Shown: positions 8,845 to 18,452 of the stretch, in pieces
How the letters are laid out: each line of letters begins with the position of its first letter
Numbering within the stretch: position 1 is the stretch's first letter
Assembly: GCF_900100925.1 (NCBI RefSeq)
Contig: NZ_FNKO01000001.1
Span: 186,001-250,000 of the forward strand
Source of the DNA: Actinopolyspora saharensis
GTDB lineage: Bacteria; Actinomycetota; Actinomycetes; Mycobacteriales; Pseudonocardiaceae
DNA length: 64,000 nt
Direction: 5' to 3'
Program-made: the position numbers and the translations under genes
Notes under the pieces: model-generated
Told to the model about the DNA's origin: nothing
The model's database searches: none
The model's input: only the letters and a program-made list of their open reading frames with translations

Positions 8845-9396
8845 GCGCCCAGTCTGGAGGAGGTCCTCCTCCGCGGGATCAGTAATTCGGCCGGGAGCTA
8901 TCGGCCGATCGGCCGAGATCATCCGCTCGATCGGATCGAGCGGGAGCGCGTCGTCACTCCGCTCCGCTCGTGCGGGGTGCGGGGAGCTGCTCGGCAGCGG
9001 GGTTCCGGTCGGGTCCGCCGCCCGGGTGATTCGTCCGCGCGGAGGCTGGAATCACTTCCGAGGGGAAGCGGTGTTAACCTTTCGTGTTCGGTCGAGCACG
9101 GAAAGTGCGCGACCGTTCGAAAATGCGCCCCGGTGCCGATTTCCCGGGAAGCGCTCACCGCGCTCCTCGTCCCGTGGAATCGCGGGAACGCGGATCACGG
9201 AAAGGCGTGGGTGGTCTCGCGGCGTTGGCGCGGGATCGCCGGTGGGGCGCGACGCGGTCGGCGAAATGCGGGAGCCGGCACCCGTCCGCACCGGAGGGGG
9301 CGGCAATTTCGGAGTGCCCCGGTTTCGGTGGGACGTGGTGAAAATGATAACAATCCGACCACCCGGAAGTGCTCCCGAGCGGCCGAATCGTGCGCG
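8845..9396. other. Intergenic stretch without a recognisable gene
   Basis: This region lies upstream of the DUF418 gene and downstream of tRNA-Val(CAC). Frames on both strands lack protein-like composition or a ribosome binding site. A slightly AT-richer patch occurs around 9340-9360. I see nothing more specific. Confidence 0.5.
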
Positions 9397-9468
9397 TGGG
9401 CGATGCTGGGATCGAACCAGCGACCTCTTCGGTGTGAACGAAGCGCTCTCCCGCTGAGCTAATCGCCC
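9397..9468 (-). tRNA. tRNA-Val(CAC)
   Basis: Read on the minus strand, the acceptor GGGCGAT pairs with ATCGCCC, with discriminator A. The D arm is AGCTCAGCGGGAGAGC. The anticodon stem CTTCG/CGAAG encloses the loop TTCACAC, giving anticodon CAC. The T arm carries GGTTCGATCC. It is 72 bases long and CCA is not encoded. Confidence 0.95.
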
Positions 9469-9528
9469 GTGTTCTGTTGGTCTTCGCCGTCCCCTGTCAG
9501 CGACAATCAAAAGCTTACACGATCGCTC

Positions 9529-10050
9529 TCAGGGGCTGAACAGGGGGGAGGTCAACCACGGCCAGTCCAGACCGAACAGGTTTCCGACCAGGGCGAACGC
9601 TCCGATCAGCCAGAGGGTGGCCAGCACGATCAGGCAGGTGGTTGCCATGACCGCCAGCTTGACGAGGAGGTGCTGGCGGGAGAGCCAGCCGACCCAACGC
9701 TGGTAGTGGTGCTTGGCGAACATGTTCACCTGGTGCGCCCAGGCGAACTCGGTGGCCAGCAGTCCCAGTCCGGCGAAAACGCACAACCATCCCGGTCCGG
9801 GGTAGGGGATCATCACGATGCCGACGACGAGCACCAAACCGCCGGTCAGCCCCAGGGTGAAGCGGTACAGCGCGTTCAGCCCGCGCCTGGCGCGAATCCG
9901 CTCCCTGCGTGCCCGTAAGTGCTCACGCAGCTCGTGCAGCCTGGTGCGCAGGGACGAAGTGGATCCCTGAGGGGTTGCCCGGTTTTGTCGCGAGTCGGGT
10001 CCCGCCGTCCTGCTCAGAACACACCTGCCAGCTTCAGGGGTCTTCTCCAC
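9529..10050 (-). CDS. PGPGW-motif transmembrane protein (TIGR02611-like)
   Basis: This 173-residue membrane protein has a long, strongly basic, coiled-coil-prone N-terminal half (RTRLHELREHLRARRERIRARR). It then has GLTGGLVLVVGIVMIPYPGPGWLCVFAGLGLLATEF, where PGPGW is the diagnostic motif between two membrane segments. A last hydrophobic pair lies around 128-160. Proteins of this type are widespread in actinobacteria and have no assigned function. The GTG start at 10050 has GGGAG about six bases upstream. The gene lies next to tRNA-Val(CAC) and faces away from the ssgB leader. Confidence 0.85.
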   Translation of the reverse strand: MEKTPEAGRCVLSRTAGPDSRQNRATPQGSTSSLRTRLHELREHLRARRERIRARRGLNALYRFTLGLTGGLVLVVGIVMIPYPGPGWLCVFAGLGLLATEFAWAHQVNMFAKHHYQRWVGWLSRQHLLVKLAVMATTCLIVLATLWLIGAFALVGNLFGLDWPWLTSPLFSP

Positions 10051-10420
10051 CGGTCGCTCCCGCGGGTGAGCGGCCGCGTCCTCAACATCTCTCAGCTTAC
10101 TGCAGTGCCGCCTCCCCGTAGGGTGGACGGTGTCGGTCGTTCCGCCGCCCGGCGCTCCCGGGAAGAGGCGGCCGGGGTGGGTGCCGGTCCGGTGAGCGAG
10201 GCTCTCCGTCGGGCGTACCCCGAGGGTAGCGCTCGTTCGTCGGGGCTCGCTCCGATCTCGGCGGGAGCGGAGCAGGCCATCTCACAATGTGACCCCGATC
10301 TCTTTTTCGGAGGGCGTTTCAGGCGTGAGAGCGCGACTTCGGAGTATTTGATGTTCGCCCGTTTCGGTGAATGTTTGTGGTGTGCCTCTCCTGGGGCACT
10401 TGTGTGAAACGGCCCGCCGT

Positions 10421-10564
10421 ATGAGTATCGACTATCCTGAAAGCAGCGCCCCGTGGTGGCCGTGGAAGACGGATCGTGATTTCGAGTGCTGCGATGGTCG
10501 TTTCGGGGTGTTGACAACGGGTTCGTGCCATATCCGGCCGTTGAACGGTCGTGTGTGGGTGTGA
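10421..10564 (+). CDS. Possible 47-residue Trp-rich small ORF in the ssgB leader
   Basis: The ATG at 10421 opens a 47-codon frame with the unusual segment SSAPWWPWKTDRDFECC. No strong ribosome binding site precedes it. I do not recognise it. It could be a leader peptide or chance. Its stop is followed by AAAGGAAG and a second, 25-codon frame starting with TTG at 10586. Confidence 0.25.
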   Translation: MSIDYPESSAPWWPWKTDRDFECCDGRFGVLTTGSCHIRPLNGRVWV

Positions 10565-10872
10565 GATCCGAAAGGAAGTATCACGTTGATATCGGAACCG
10601 GTGTGGTTCCCGAATACGTGGTCAGCGCACTCGGTGGTTTTCTTCGTTGATGTCGGGCGGTGAGAGCCGTGTTGATGAATCTCGGGGAGCCGCCTCGGCC
10701 ACCTGGGTTGTCGGTTACTCTGCGGAGTTCACTGGTAGCTCAGCGAATTAATTTTCCCCCGTGTGGGTGATCTGTTCGTGAGTGGCGAGCGAACGAACCC
10801 GGACAGCCGTCACAACTGTGTTGCTCGGTCGATTTTCACAGAGACCGGGAGGGAGCAAGGAAGGCGAGGACG
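10565..10872 (+). promoter_or_regulatory. Leader region of ssgB with an inverted repeat
   Basis: This AT-richer stretch precedes ssgB. GGAACC-GGTGT-GGTTCC at 10594-10610 is a perfect six-base-arm inverted repeat. Its left arm also reads as a GGAAC element of the kind used as an ECF sigma -35 box; a convincing -10 partner is not clear. AAAGGAAG at 10571-10578 precedes a 25-codon TTG frame. AAGGAAGGCGAGGACG directly before 10873 is the ssgB ribosome binding site. Confidence 0.35.
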
Positions 10873-11298
10873 ATGCGCAACGATCATGTGACTCTTCGCT
10901 CGACAGCGGTGTTCGACCTGCTGGCGCCGCAGACGCCTGCCGTGCCCGTTCAGGTGGAACTGCGTTACGACACCCGCGATCCGTACGCCGTGGTGGCCGC
11001 GTTCCGCACCGGCCGCGCGGGATGGGTCGAGTGGGTCTTCGCGCGTGATCTGCTGGCCGACGGGTTGATCGCTTACGCGGGCGAGGGCGACGTGGCCATT
11101 CGCCCCGCGGCGGACGACCCGGAGGTGGTGGTGATCGAGCTCAGTTCGCCCTCCGGTCACGCCGTCTTCGAGGCGTCGGCCCAGGAGCTGGCGGACTTTC
11201 TCGACCGCACCTACGACGTGGTCGTGCCGGGTAACGAGAGCCTGTGGGTCAGCATCGACGAGGCGCTGACCAGGCTTCTTCCGCACGACCTCTCGTGA
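10873..11298 (+). CDS. ssgB: SsgA/SsgB-family sporulation and cell-division regulator
   Basis: This 141-residue protein belongs to the SsgA-like (SALP) family found in sporulating actinobacteria. Diagnostic blocks are VELRYDTRDPYAVVAAFRTG near the N-terminus, then WVEWVFARDLLADGL, and a C-terminal amphipathic FLDRTYDVVVPG region. In Streptomyces, SsgB marks septum sites and recruits FtsZ during sporulation. The length and the RYD-DPYAV and VFARDLL motifs fit SsgB better than its paralogues, but orthology is inferred. The ATG has a purine-rich ribosome binding site. An unusually long, gene-poor leader of about 800 bases lies upstream, which suggests elaborate developmental control. Confidence 0.85.
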   Translation: MRNDHVTLRSTAVFDLLAPQTPAVPVQVELRYDTRDPYAVVAAFRTGRAGWVEWVFARDLLADGLIAYAGEGDVAIRPAADDPEVVVIELSSPSGHAVFEASAQELADFLDRTYDVVVPGNESLWVSIDEALTRLLPHDLS

Positions 11299-11356
11299 TT
11301 TCCGGCGCGGAGGGGCGGCTCCGGCGGGGCCGTGGTCGTGGAACAGGCCCCCCGGT

Positions 11357-11386
11357 TTGATCGCCGTTCAGCGCGTGGTCTAGAGT
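11357..11386 (+). promoter_or_regulatory. SigA-type promoter of the tRNA cluster
   Basis: TTGATC at 11357-11362 and TAGAGT at 11381-11386 are separated by 18 bases. The predicted start is near 11393, about 47 bases before tRNA-Gly. This fits a housekeeping promoter for the three-tRNA unit. Confidence 0.55.
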
Positions 11387-11439
11387 CTTTGGTGCAACAC
11401 GGCGGAACGGCCGAGCCGATCTTCGGTCCCGTCGTGAAC

Positions 11440-11511
11440 GCGGATGTAGCGCAGCGGTAGCGCATCAGCTTGCCAAGCTGAGGGTCGCGGGTTCGAATCC
11501 CGTCATCCGCT
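11440..11511 (+). tRNA. tRNA-Gly(GCC)
   Basis: Acceptor GCGGATG pairs with CATCCGC, with discriminator T. The anticodon stem TCAGC/GCTGA holds loop TTGCCAA, giving anticodon GCC. The T loop is GTTCGAATC. It is the first of three tRNAs in a tight cluster. Confidence 0.95.
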
Positions 11512-11555
11512 CTGGTGCCACCTGATTCCGGCATTGCCGGTCGAGGGGTGGATTC

Positions 11556-11627
11556 GGCGGAGTGGCCGAGTGGCTTAGGCAAGGGCCTGCAAAGCCCTGT
11601 ACGCGGGTTCGATTCCCGCCTCCGCCT
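11556..11627 (+). tRNA. tRNA-Cys(GCA)
   Basis: Acceptor GGCGGAG pairs with CTCCGCC, with discriminator T as expected for tRNA-Cys. The anticodon stem AGGGC/GCCCT holds loop CTGCAAA, giving anticodon GCA. The T arm is GCGGGTTCGATTCCCGC. Confidence 0.95.
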
Positions 11628-11628
11628 C

Positions 11629-11703
11629 GCGCGATTAGCTCAGCGGGAGAGCGCTACCTTGACACGGTAGAGGTCGCTGGTTCGATCCCAGCATCGCGCA
11701 CCA
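11629..11703 (+). tRNA. tRNA-Val(GAC) with encoded CCA
   Basis: Acceptor GCGCGAT pairs with ATCGCGC. The anticodon stem CTACC/GGTAG holds loop TTGACAC, giving anticodon GAC. The discriminator A is followed by CCA at 11701-11703, so the 3' end is genomically encoded, unlike its neighbours. It lies one base after tRNA-Cys. Confidence 0.95.
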
Positions 11704-11795
11704 CGCGCCCGTGTTGGTTCCGGGCGACCGAGTAGCACATCATCCGGATGCTCGCCCAGCTGTGTGAGTTCCCGGATGTCCGTATCCTCCGCGGC

Positions 11796-12293
11796 ATGTC
11801 CACCGTTTCGGAGCACGAGTTCGAGCACCTACGTCGGTGCGCGGAGTTGGCGGAGGAGGCGCTGCGCGCCGGGGACGAACCGTTCGGTTCGGTACTCGTG
11901 GACGCAGGCGGAACAGTGCTCGCCGAGGACCGCAATCGCGTCTCGGGCGGGGACGACACACGACATCCCGAGTTCGCCCTGTCCCGCTGGGCGGCCGAGA
12001 ACCTGACGCGACCGCAGCGAGCGGCGGCCACCGTGTTCACCTCCGGTGAGCACTGCCCGATGTGCGCCGCCGCCCACGGGTGGGTCGGTCTGGGACGGAT
12101 CGTCTACGTCGTCTCCTCGGCGCAGCTGGTCGAGTGGTTGGACGAACTGGGCGCGGCCGCTTCCCCGGTGGCCGCACTGCCGGTGGGGGAAGTGGCCCCG
12201 CGGGTCCGGGTGGAAGGGCCGGTTCCCGAACTCGTCGACCGGGTGCGCGAGCTGCACGTCCGCTACCACGGCGGGAGCGCCGAGTCCCGATGA
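11796..12293 (+). CDS. Nucleoside/cytidine-deaminase-fold protein
   Basis: This 165-residue zinc deaminase of the CDA/guanine-deaminase fold has RHPEFALSRW, which supplies the zinc-binding His and catalytic Glu, and TSGEHCPMCAAA, which supplies the two cysteines. A His replaces the usual Pro before the first Cys. RCAELAEEALRAGDEPFGSVLVD at the N-terminus is typical of nucleoside deaminases. The C-terminal about 60 residues are less conserved. The likely reaction is hydrolytic deamination of a nucleobase or nucleoside; which one is open. The ATG at 11796 is preferred to one at 11748 because the fold starts just after it. It converges on putB across a strong hairpin. Confidence 0.8.
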   Translation: MSTVSEHEFEHLRRCAELAEEALRAGDEPFGSVLVDAGGTVLAEDRNRVSGGDDTRHPEFALSRWAAENLTRPQRAAATVFTSGEHCPMCAAAHGWVGLGRIVYVVSSAQLVEWLDELGAAASPVAALPVGEVAPRVRVEGPVPELVDRVRELHVRYHGGSAESR

Positions 12294-12381
12294 CCGCGTG
12301 AAGCGGGCGTCGCCGCCCCCCGGGGCGGTCGGCTGCCCCCCGGGGACGTCGCCTCGCGGAGCCGCCGCGAGCGCCGAACGC

Positions 12382-12417
12382 GCCCGCCCGTCGACGGACG
12401 CGTTTCGACGGGCGGGC
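12382..12417 (+). terminator. Strong hairpin between deaminase gene and putB
   Basis: GCCCGCCCGTCG at 12382-12393 pairs perfectly with CGACGGGCGGGC at 12406-12417 across a 12-base loop, then TTT. It lies between convergent stops, so it may serve both strands. Confidence 0.7.
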
Positions 12418-12419
12418 TT

Positions 12420-13346
12420 TCAGCGGGTGAGCAGGGAACGCAGGAAGAACCCGATGTTGGCGGGGCGCTCCGCCAACCTGCGCATGAAGTAGCCGTACCA
12501 CTCCTGGCCGTACGGCACGTAGACTCGCAGCCGCTCACCGTCCTCCGCCATGCGCTGCTGCTCGGCGGGACGGATGCCGTACAGCATCTGGAACTCGTAG
12601 CTGTCCTTCGCGCGTCCGGCGCTTCCGGCGAGCTCGGAGGCGATGCGCACCATGCGTGGATCGTGCGTGGCCACCATCGGGTAGCCCTGCCCCTCCATCA
12701 GGGCACGCAGGCAGCGCACGTAGGACCTGTCCACCTCGTGCTTGTCCTGGAAGGCCACCGAGGCGGGCTCGGAGTAGGCGCCCTTGCACAGCCGGACCCT
12801 GGACCCCTCGCGGGCCAGCTCGCGGCAGTCCTGCTCGGTGCGGTGCAGGTAGGCCTGCAGCACGGCCCCGACCTGGGGAAAGTCCACCCGCAGGTCTGAG
12901 AGCGTCCGCAGGGTCGTGTCGGTGGTGGTGTGGTCCTCCATGTCCAGGGTGACCGTGGTGCCTGCCTCGGCCGCGGATTCGCAGATCCGCCGGGCGTTGT
13001 CCAGCGCGATCTTCTCTCCGTCCGGGCCCAACTGCTGCCCGACCGCGGAGAGCTTCACGGAGACCTCGGCGCGGTGCGCCAGGCCCGCCCGGCGCAGTTC
13101 CGCGAGCAACCCCTGGTAGGCCAGCACGGTTTCGTCCGCCTGCCTGGAGTCGGTGGTGTCCTCGCCGAGGTGGTCGAGAGTCACGTGCAGGCCCTTCTCG
13201 GCGAGCCGACCGGTCACCCCGATGGCCGCCGAGGTGTCGGCGCCCGCGACGAAGCGGTCGACGACCGTCCGGGTCAGCGGATTGGCCTCCACCAGCCGAC
13301 GTACCGCACTGGAACGGGCCGCGGCCAGCATCGTGGTGCGCAGCAT
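12420..13346 (-). CDS. putB: Proline dehydrogenase (monofunctional PutB/ProDH)
   Basis: This FAD-dependent enzyme oxidises L-proline to pyrroline-5-carboxylate and passes electrons to the respiratory chain. It has 308 residues, the size of monofunctional actinobacterial and Deinococcus enzymes. VSVKLSAVGQQLGPDG, TLDMEDH, QAYLHRT, VRLCKGAYSEP and YVPYGQEWYGYFMRRLAERPAN are the beta/alpha-barrel blocks; the last carries the Tyr and double Arg that bind proline. The ATG has GGAG six bases upstream. It lies 63 bases downstream of pruA on the same strand, with an intergenic hairpin, so the two are probably co-transcribed. Confidence 0.95.
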   Translation of the reverse strand: MLRTTMLAAARSSAVRRLVEANPLTRTVVDRFVAGADTSAAIGVTGRLAEKGLHVTLDHLGEDTTDSRQADETVLAYQGLLAELRRAGLAHRAEVSVKLSAVGQQLGPDGEKIALDNARRICESAAEAGTTVTLDMEDHTTTDTTLRTLSDLRVDFPQVGAVLQAYLHRTEQDCRELAREGSRVRLCKGAYSEPASVAFQDKHEVDRSYVRCLRALMEGQGYPMVATHDPRMVRIASELAGSAGRAKDSYEFQMLYGIRPAEQQRMAEDGERLRVYVPYGQEWYGYFMRRLAERPANIGFFLRSLLTR

Positions 13347-13373
13347 CTTGTCTCCTCGTGGACGCGGGCTGGA

Positions 13374-13400
13374 CCCGTCCGGAACGTCCTCCCGGACGGG
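13374..13400 (-). terminator. Hairpin in the pruA-putB gap
   Basis: CCCGTCCGG at 13374-13382 pairs with CCGGACGGG at 13392-13400 over a nine-base loop. As pruA is transcribed before putB, it could attenuate read-through or stabilise the upstream message. No T run is seen. Confidence 0.45.
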
Positions 13401-13409
13401 CCCCGGGGT

Positions 13410-15038
<1,629 letters not shown>

Positions 15039-15084
15039 GGCCGTTGCGCCTCCTCGCGCGACTTCCGTCTCGGGTCGGTGACCT

Positions 15085-15098
15085 CGCCCCGCGGGGCG
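15085..15098. promoter_or_regulatory. Palindrome in the pruA/pruC divergent promoter region
   Basis: CGCCCCGCGGGGCG is a perfect 14-base palindrome in the 131-base divergent gap. It lies 47 bases before pruA and 72 before the regulator gene, a plausible operator position. It is GC-only, so chance is not excluded. Confidence 0.35.
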
Positions 15099-15169
15099 GT
15101 TCCCTCACCCGTCGAGAATAGGGGTTCCGGCCGTTCGGCGGCTTGTGCGCGCGGCTATCGTTGTCGGTA

Positions 15170-16888
15170 ATGGATTGGCCGATCGAACAAATCGCTAGTG
15201 ACTCGGGTCCCACGCGGACCCCGGCGACGGGCCCCGAGTCCTCCGCGGCGGGCGGGGCCGAGGGGGTTCCGCTGCGGCAGTTGCTGATCGCCGTGGGCGA
15301 GCCGCTCGTGGACGTGCTCGCCGCTCCCGCGGGGTTCGACGTCGACGTGCGCGATGTGGTCATCGTCGATCCGGAGGAGGACTCCGGGGCGGGCGCCTGC
15401 GATCTGGTGCTGGTCATCGGAGCGCGTGGCCGCTCGGCGGTGCGCCTGGTCCGGGGAGCGGCCCGCTCGGGCGTCGCCGCGGTGGCGGTGAAGGTGGAGG
15501 CGGAGCAGGACGTGCGCGCGCTGCGCGAGGCCGCGATCGACGAGGGGGTGGCCCTGCTCGGGGTCCGTCCCGGGGTGCGCTGGGAGCAGCTGGAGTCGTT
15601 CGCCCGTTCGGCCCTGGACAACGCGCGGATCACCGGTGACCCCGACGTCGGGGAGGCGTTGGGGGACCTGTTCTCGCTGGCGCAGACGGTGGCCGCGATG
15701 ACCGATGGCATCGTCAGCATCGAGGACACGGCCAACCGGGTGCTGGCCTACTCGCGCTCCGATGACGAGGTCGATGAGTTGCGCAGGCTGTCCATCCTCG
15801 GCAGGCGCGGTCCGGAGTCGTACCTGGCGATGCTGCGCGAATGGGGGGTGTACCAGCGCCTGCGCGGCGGGGAGGAGGTCGTCCGGATCGAGGAGCGCCC
15901 CGACCTCGGGATCCGCCGCAGGATGGCCGTGGGCATTCACGCCGGGGCGCAACCCCTGGGCACGATCTGGGTCCAGGAGGGGAGGCGCTCGCTGAGCGAG
16001 CGAACCGAGCGGGCGCTCGTCGGCGCTGCCAGGGTCGCGGCGCTGCAGCTGATCCGCCAGCGGACCGAGTCGACGATGGGACCGCGGTTCCGGGAGAACC
16101 TGCTGGCCGGCCTGCTGGAGAACCGGATCGACGGGGAGTCCGCGGCGTCCAACATCGGTGCCGACCTCCGCCAGCCCGTCGCCGTGGTGGTGCTCACCCT
16201 GCGCCCGCGGGAGCACACCGGCGCGTCCAACCGATCCGAGATCGAGTTGGAACGTGCCGAGATGACCAGCCTGATCTCGGTGCACGCCGCCGCCTACAGG
16301 CGCAGCGCCCTGGTCACCACGATCGGATCCCGGGTCTACGTGCTGCTGCCCGACCTGTCCGAGCGGCAGGCCGAGGCGGCCGTTTCCGGGCTGACCCAGG
16401 AGATAGTCACCGCCGCCCGCGGACACCTCCGCTCCAGGGTGCAGGCGGGCATCGGTTCGGTCGTGCCGACCCTGGAGGAGGCGGCCTCTTCCAGGGCCGA
16501 GGCGGATCGGATCCTGGACGCGCTCGGGCACGAGCCGGGCACCGAGGTCGCCACGATCGCCGATGTCCGCTCGCGCGTGCTGCTCAGCGAGGTGCTGACC
16601 ACCTTGCGGGACAACGAGCGGATGCGCGATCCGCGCCTGGCCAAGCTGCGCGCCTACGACGGGGACAACGGGACGGAGTTCTGCCGCTCCCTGCTGTCCT
16701 ACTTGGAGTCCTTCGGGGAGGTGCGCGCGGCCAGCCTGGCCCTGCACGTCCACCCGAACACCCTGCGGTACCGCGTTCGCCGGGCCGTCGACATCTGCGG
16801 TGTCGATCTCGACGACCCGGCGGAACGGCTGAGCGTCCACCTGCAGCTGCTGGCGGCCCGCCGGGGTGAGGCCGTTCCGCGCCGTTGA
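15170..16888 (+). CDS. PucR-family activator of proline catabolism (PruC-like)
   Basis: This 572-residue transcription factor has an N-terminal sensor region of the PucR type (about residues 40-160). The middle part contains the GGDEF-derived fold common to this family (about 300-460). A C-terminal HTH_30 domain contains FCRSLLSYLESFGEVRAASLALHVHPNTLRYRVRRAVDICGVDL; HPNTLRYRVRR is the recognition helix signature. It is divergent from pruA-putB. In M. tuberculosis the equivalent gene Rv1186c (PruC) activates proline utilisation, so the same role is inferred here. The ATG at 15170 is chosen; a GTG at 15143 is in frame but less likely. Confidence 0.88.
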   Translation: MDWPIEQIASDSGPTRTPATGPESSAAGGAEGVPLRQLLIAVGEPLVDVLAAPAGFDVDVRDVVIVDPEEDSGAGACDLVLVIGARGRSAVRLVRGAARSGVAAVAVKVEAEQDVRALREAAIDEGVALLGVRPGVRWEQLESFARSALDNARITGDPDVGEALGDLFSLAQTVAAMTDGIVSIEDTANRVLAYSRSDDEVDELRRLSILGRRGPESYLAMLREWGVYQRLRGGEEVVRIEERPDLGIRRRMAVGIHAGAQPLGTIWVQEGRRSLSERTERALVGAARVAALQLIRQRTESTMGPRFRENLLAGLLENRIDGESAASNIGADLRQPVAVVVLTLRPREHTGASNRSEIELERAEMTSLISVHAAAYRRSALVTTIGSRVYVLLPDLSERQAEAAVSGLTQEIVTAARGHLRSRVQAGIGSVVPTLEEAASSRAEADRILDALGHEPGTEVATIADVRSRVLLSEVLTTLRDNERMRDPRLAKLRAYDGDNGTEFCRSLLSYLESFGEVRAASLALHVHPNTLRYRVRRAVDICGVDLDDPAERLSVHLQLLAARRGEAVPRR

Positions 16889-17274
16889 GCCGGCCCGCGC
16901 GGAGCCCGCTCGTGGGGGAAGGCGCGGTGGTCGCGGGTGACTCCGCCGAACCGGTGATCGTTCGCGCGTATCATCCGAACAGCAGGCGTGAGGTCGAGCA
17001 CGCCGGGGACGAGACGGGACGGGAGGCCTTCCGGGTGGACGGTTCAGCACCGGTCGAGGACGGTCCGCGCGCGACCGCTGATCACGCCCGTTCGGCCGGT
17101 GCGCGTGCGGTCGGTACCGTGGCGGTGCTCGGCGAGCCGGTCGGGTCGCCGAGCGGAGCGGCCGAACGGGGCTCGACCGAGTTGCTCGTGGTCGAGGAGC
17201 CGTGGGCTGAACACGTCGAAGGGGCGCATTTCGGGATCGGTCCCCTCGGAGATCTCACGACGTTCGGAGAGTGA
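16885..17274 (+). CDS. Hypothetical protein coupled to the cyclase gene
   Basis: This 129-codon frame starts with a TTG that overlaps the stop of the PucR-type gene (TTGA). Its TGA overlaps the ATG of the adenylate cyclase (TGATG). Both overlaps are typical of translational coupling. I do not recognise the product. The second half, TVAVLGEPVGSPSGAAE then STELLVVEEPWAEHVEGAHFG, is acidic and protein-like. Third-position GC is roughly 80 per cent, lower than the neighbours but above random. It may be a small cyclase-linked protein or a chance frame. Confidence 0.4.
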   Translation: MSRPARSPLVGEGAVVAGDSAEPVIVRAYHPNSRREVEHAGDETGREAFRVDGSAPVEDGPRATADHARSAGARAVGTVAVLGEPVGSPSGAAERGSTELLVVEEPWAEHVEGAHFGIGPLGDLTTFGE

Positions 17275-18260
17275 TGTGCTCGTCGTTCGAACCGCACGAT
17301 GATTTCGTGGCGCCCGATCACCCGGTGGAGCGATCACTGCTGGGTGGCGAACCGCGCTATCGGAAGAGCGAAGTCGCGCGGCTGGCAGGTGTGGAGCTTT
17401 CCAGGGCGGAACGGCTCTGGCAGGCGATGGGGTTCGCGCACGTCTCGGACGAGGCCGTGGTGTTCACCGACTTCGACATCGCGGCGTTGCGCACCGTCGT
17501 CAGGCTCGTCTCGGCGGAGGTGATCCCTCCCGAGCTGGAGACGGCGGTGGCGCGTTCGCTCGCGCAGACGATGTCGCGGCTGGCTGAGTGGCAGATGGGG
17601 CTGTTCAAGTCCGTGCTGGGGGACAGCTTCACCGGTGACCTCGAGACCACGGCCCAGGTCGCCGAGGCGATCCTGCCGGTGATGGAGCACCTTCAGGACT
17701 ACGTCTGGAGAAGGCACCTGTCCGCCATCGCGGCCCGGGAGCTCAACGAGGACGAGAACCGGGCCGAGGAACCCACCCTGGTGGTCGGGTTCGCAGACAT
17801 CGTGGGCTACACCAGGCTGATCCGCGACTACAGCGAGATCGAGCTGGCCGGGCTGATAGACACCTTCGAGGAGCTGGTCACCGGAGTGATCGCCGAGAAC
17901 CACGGCAGGGTCGTGAAAACGGTCGGCGACGAGGTGCTGTTCGTGGCCGACACGGCCGAGGACGCCAGCGAGATCGCCCTGGCGCTCAACGAGAGAGTGG
18001 CCGAGGAACCGCGACTGCCCCCGCTGCGCATCGGCTTGGCCAGCGGGCAAGTGCTGGCCCGCTTCGGTGACGTCTACGGTTCCACGGTCAACATAGCCAG
18101 CAGGCTCACCACCCTGGCGCGGCCCGCCTCGGTGCTGGTGGACCGCGAGTGCGCGAGCGAACTGCGCGGGCTGTCCCGCTTCGAGCTCATCGCGCTCGGA
18201 CCGAACAAGGTGTCCGGCTTCCGCGGGCTGGAGGCCTGGGCGCTGCGCCGAGCCGGCTGA
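17274..18260 (+). CDS. Class III adenylate cyclase, Rv1264-like architecture
   Basis: This cytoplasmic class III nucleotidyl cyclase has 328 residues. Residues 1-150 form an all-helical N-terminal part like the pH-responsive regulatory domain of mycobacterial Rv1264 (YRKSEVARLAGVELSRAERLWQAMGF is a winged-helix-like start). The catalytic domain has metal Asp175 in FADIVGYT, metal Asp219 in KTVGDEVLF, adenine-selecting Lys215 and Asp266 (GDVYG), and the transition-state pair Asn273 and Arg277 in VNIASR. All catalytic residues are present, so an active homodimeric ATP cyclase is expected. GTG at 17271 and ATG at 17274 are both possible starts; the ATG overlaps the upstream ORF stop. Confidence 0.93.
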   Translation: MCSSFEPHDDFVAPDHPVERSLLGGEPRYRKSEVARLAGVELSRAERLWQAMGFAHVSDEAVVFTDFDIAALRTVVRLVSAEVIPPELETAVARSLAQTMSRLAEWQMGLFKSVLGDSFTGDLETTAQVAEAILPVMEHLQDYVWRRHLSAIAARELNEDENRAEEPTLVVGFADIVGYTRLIRDYSEIELAGLIDTFEELVTGVIAENHGRVVKTVGDEVLFVADTAEDASEIALALNERVAEEPRLPPLRIGLASGQVLARFGDVYGSTVNIASRLTTLARPASVLVDRECASELRGLSRFELIALGPNKVSGFRGLEAWALRRAG

Positions 18261-18452
18261 CGGTCGGTCTCCGCTCGGTGCGGGTTCGGCCGGGTTCCCG
18301 TGGCGACGATTCCGGGAGGGGCGTTCGCGCGGGGCCGGGACCACATCGAGCGCGTCCTCGGGAGCACGTTGTGTCGCCGATCCGGGGACCGTCGGGTGTT
18401 CCAGGGCAAAACGGGATGCCATCGTCGGGTGAGCGGCATATGGTCGGAGATC

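Noticed and set aside
11440..11703. tRNA cluster as an integrated-element boundary
   Set aside because: No integrase, excisionase or duplicated tRNA 3' end is seen on either side.
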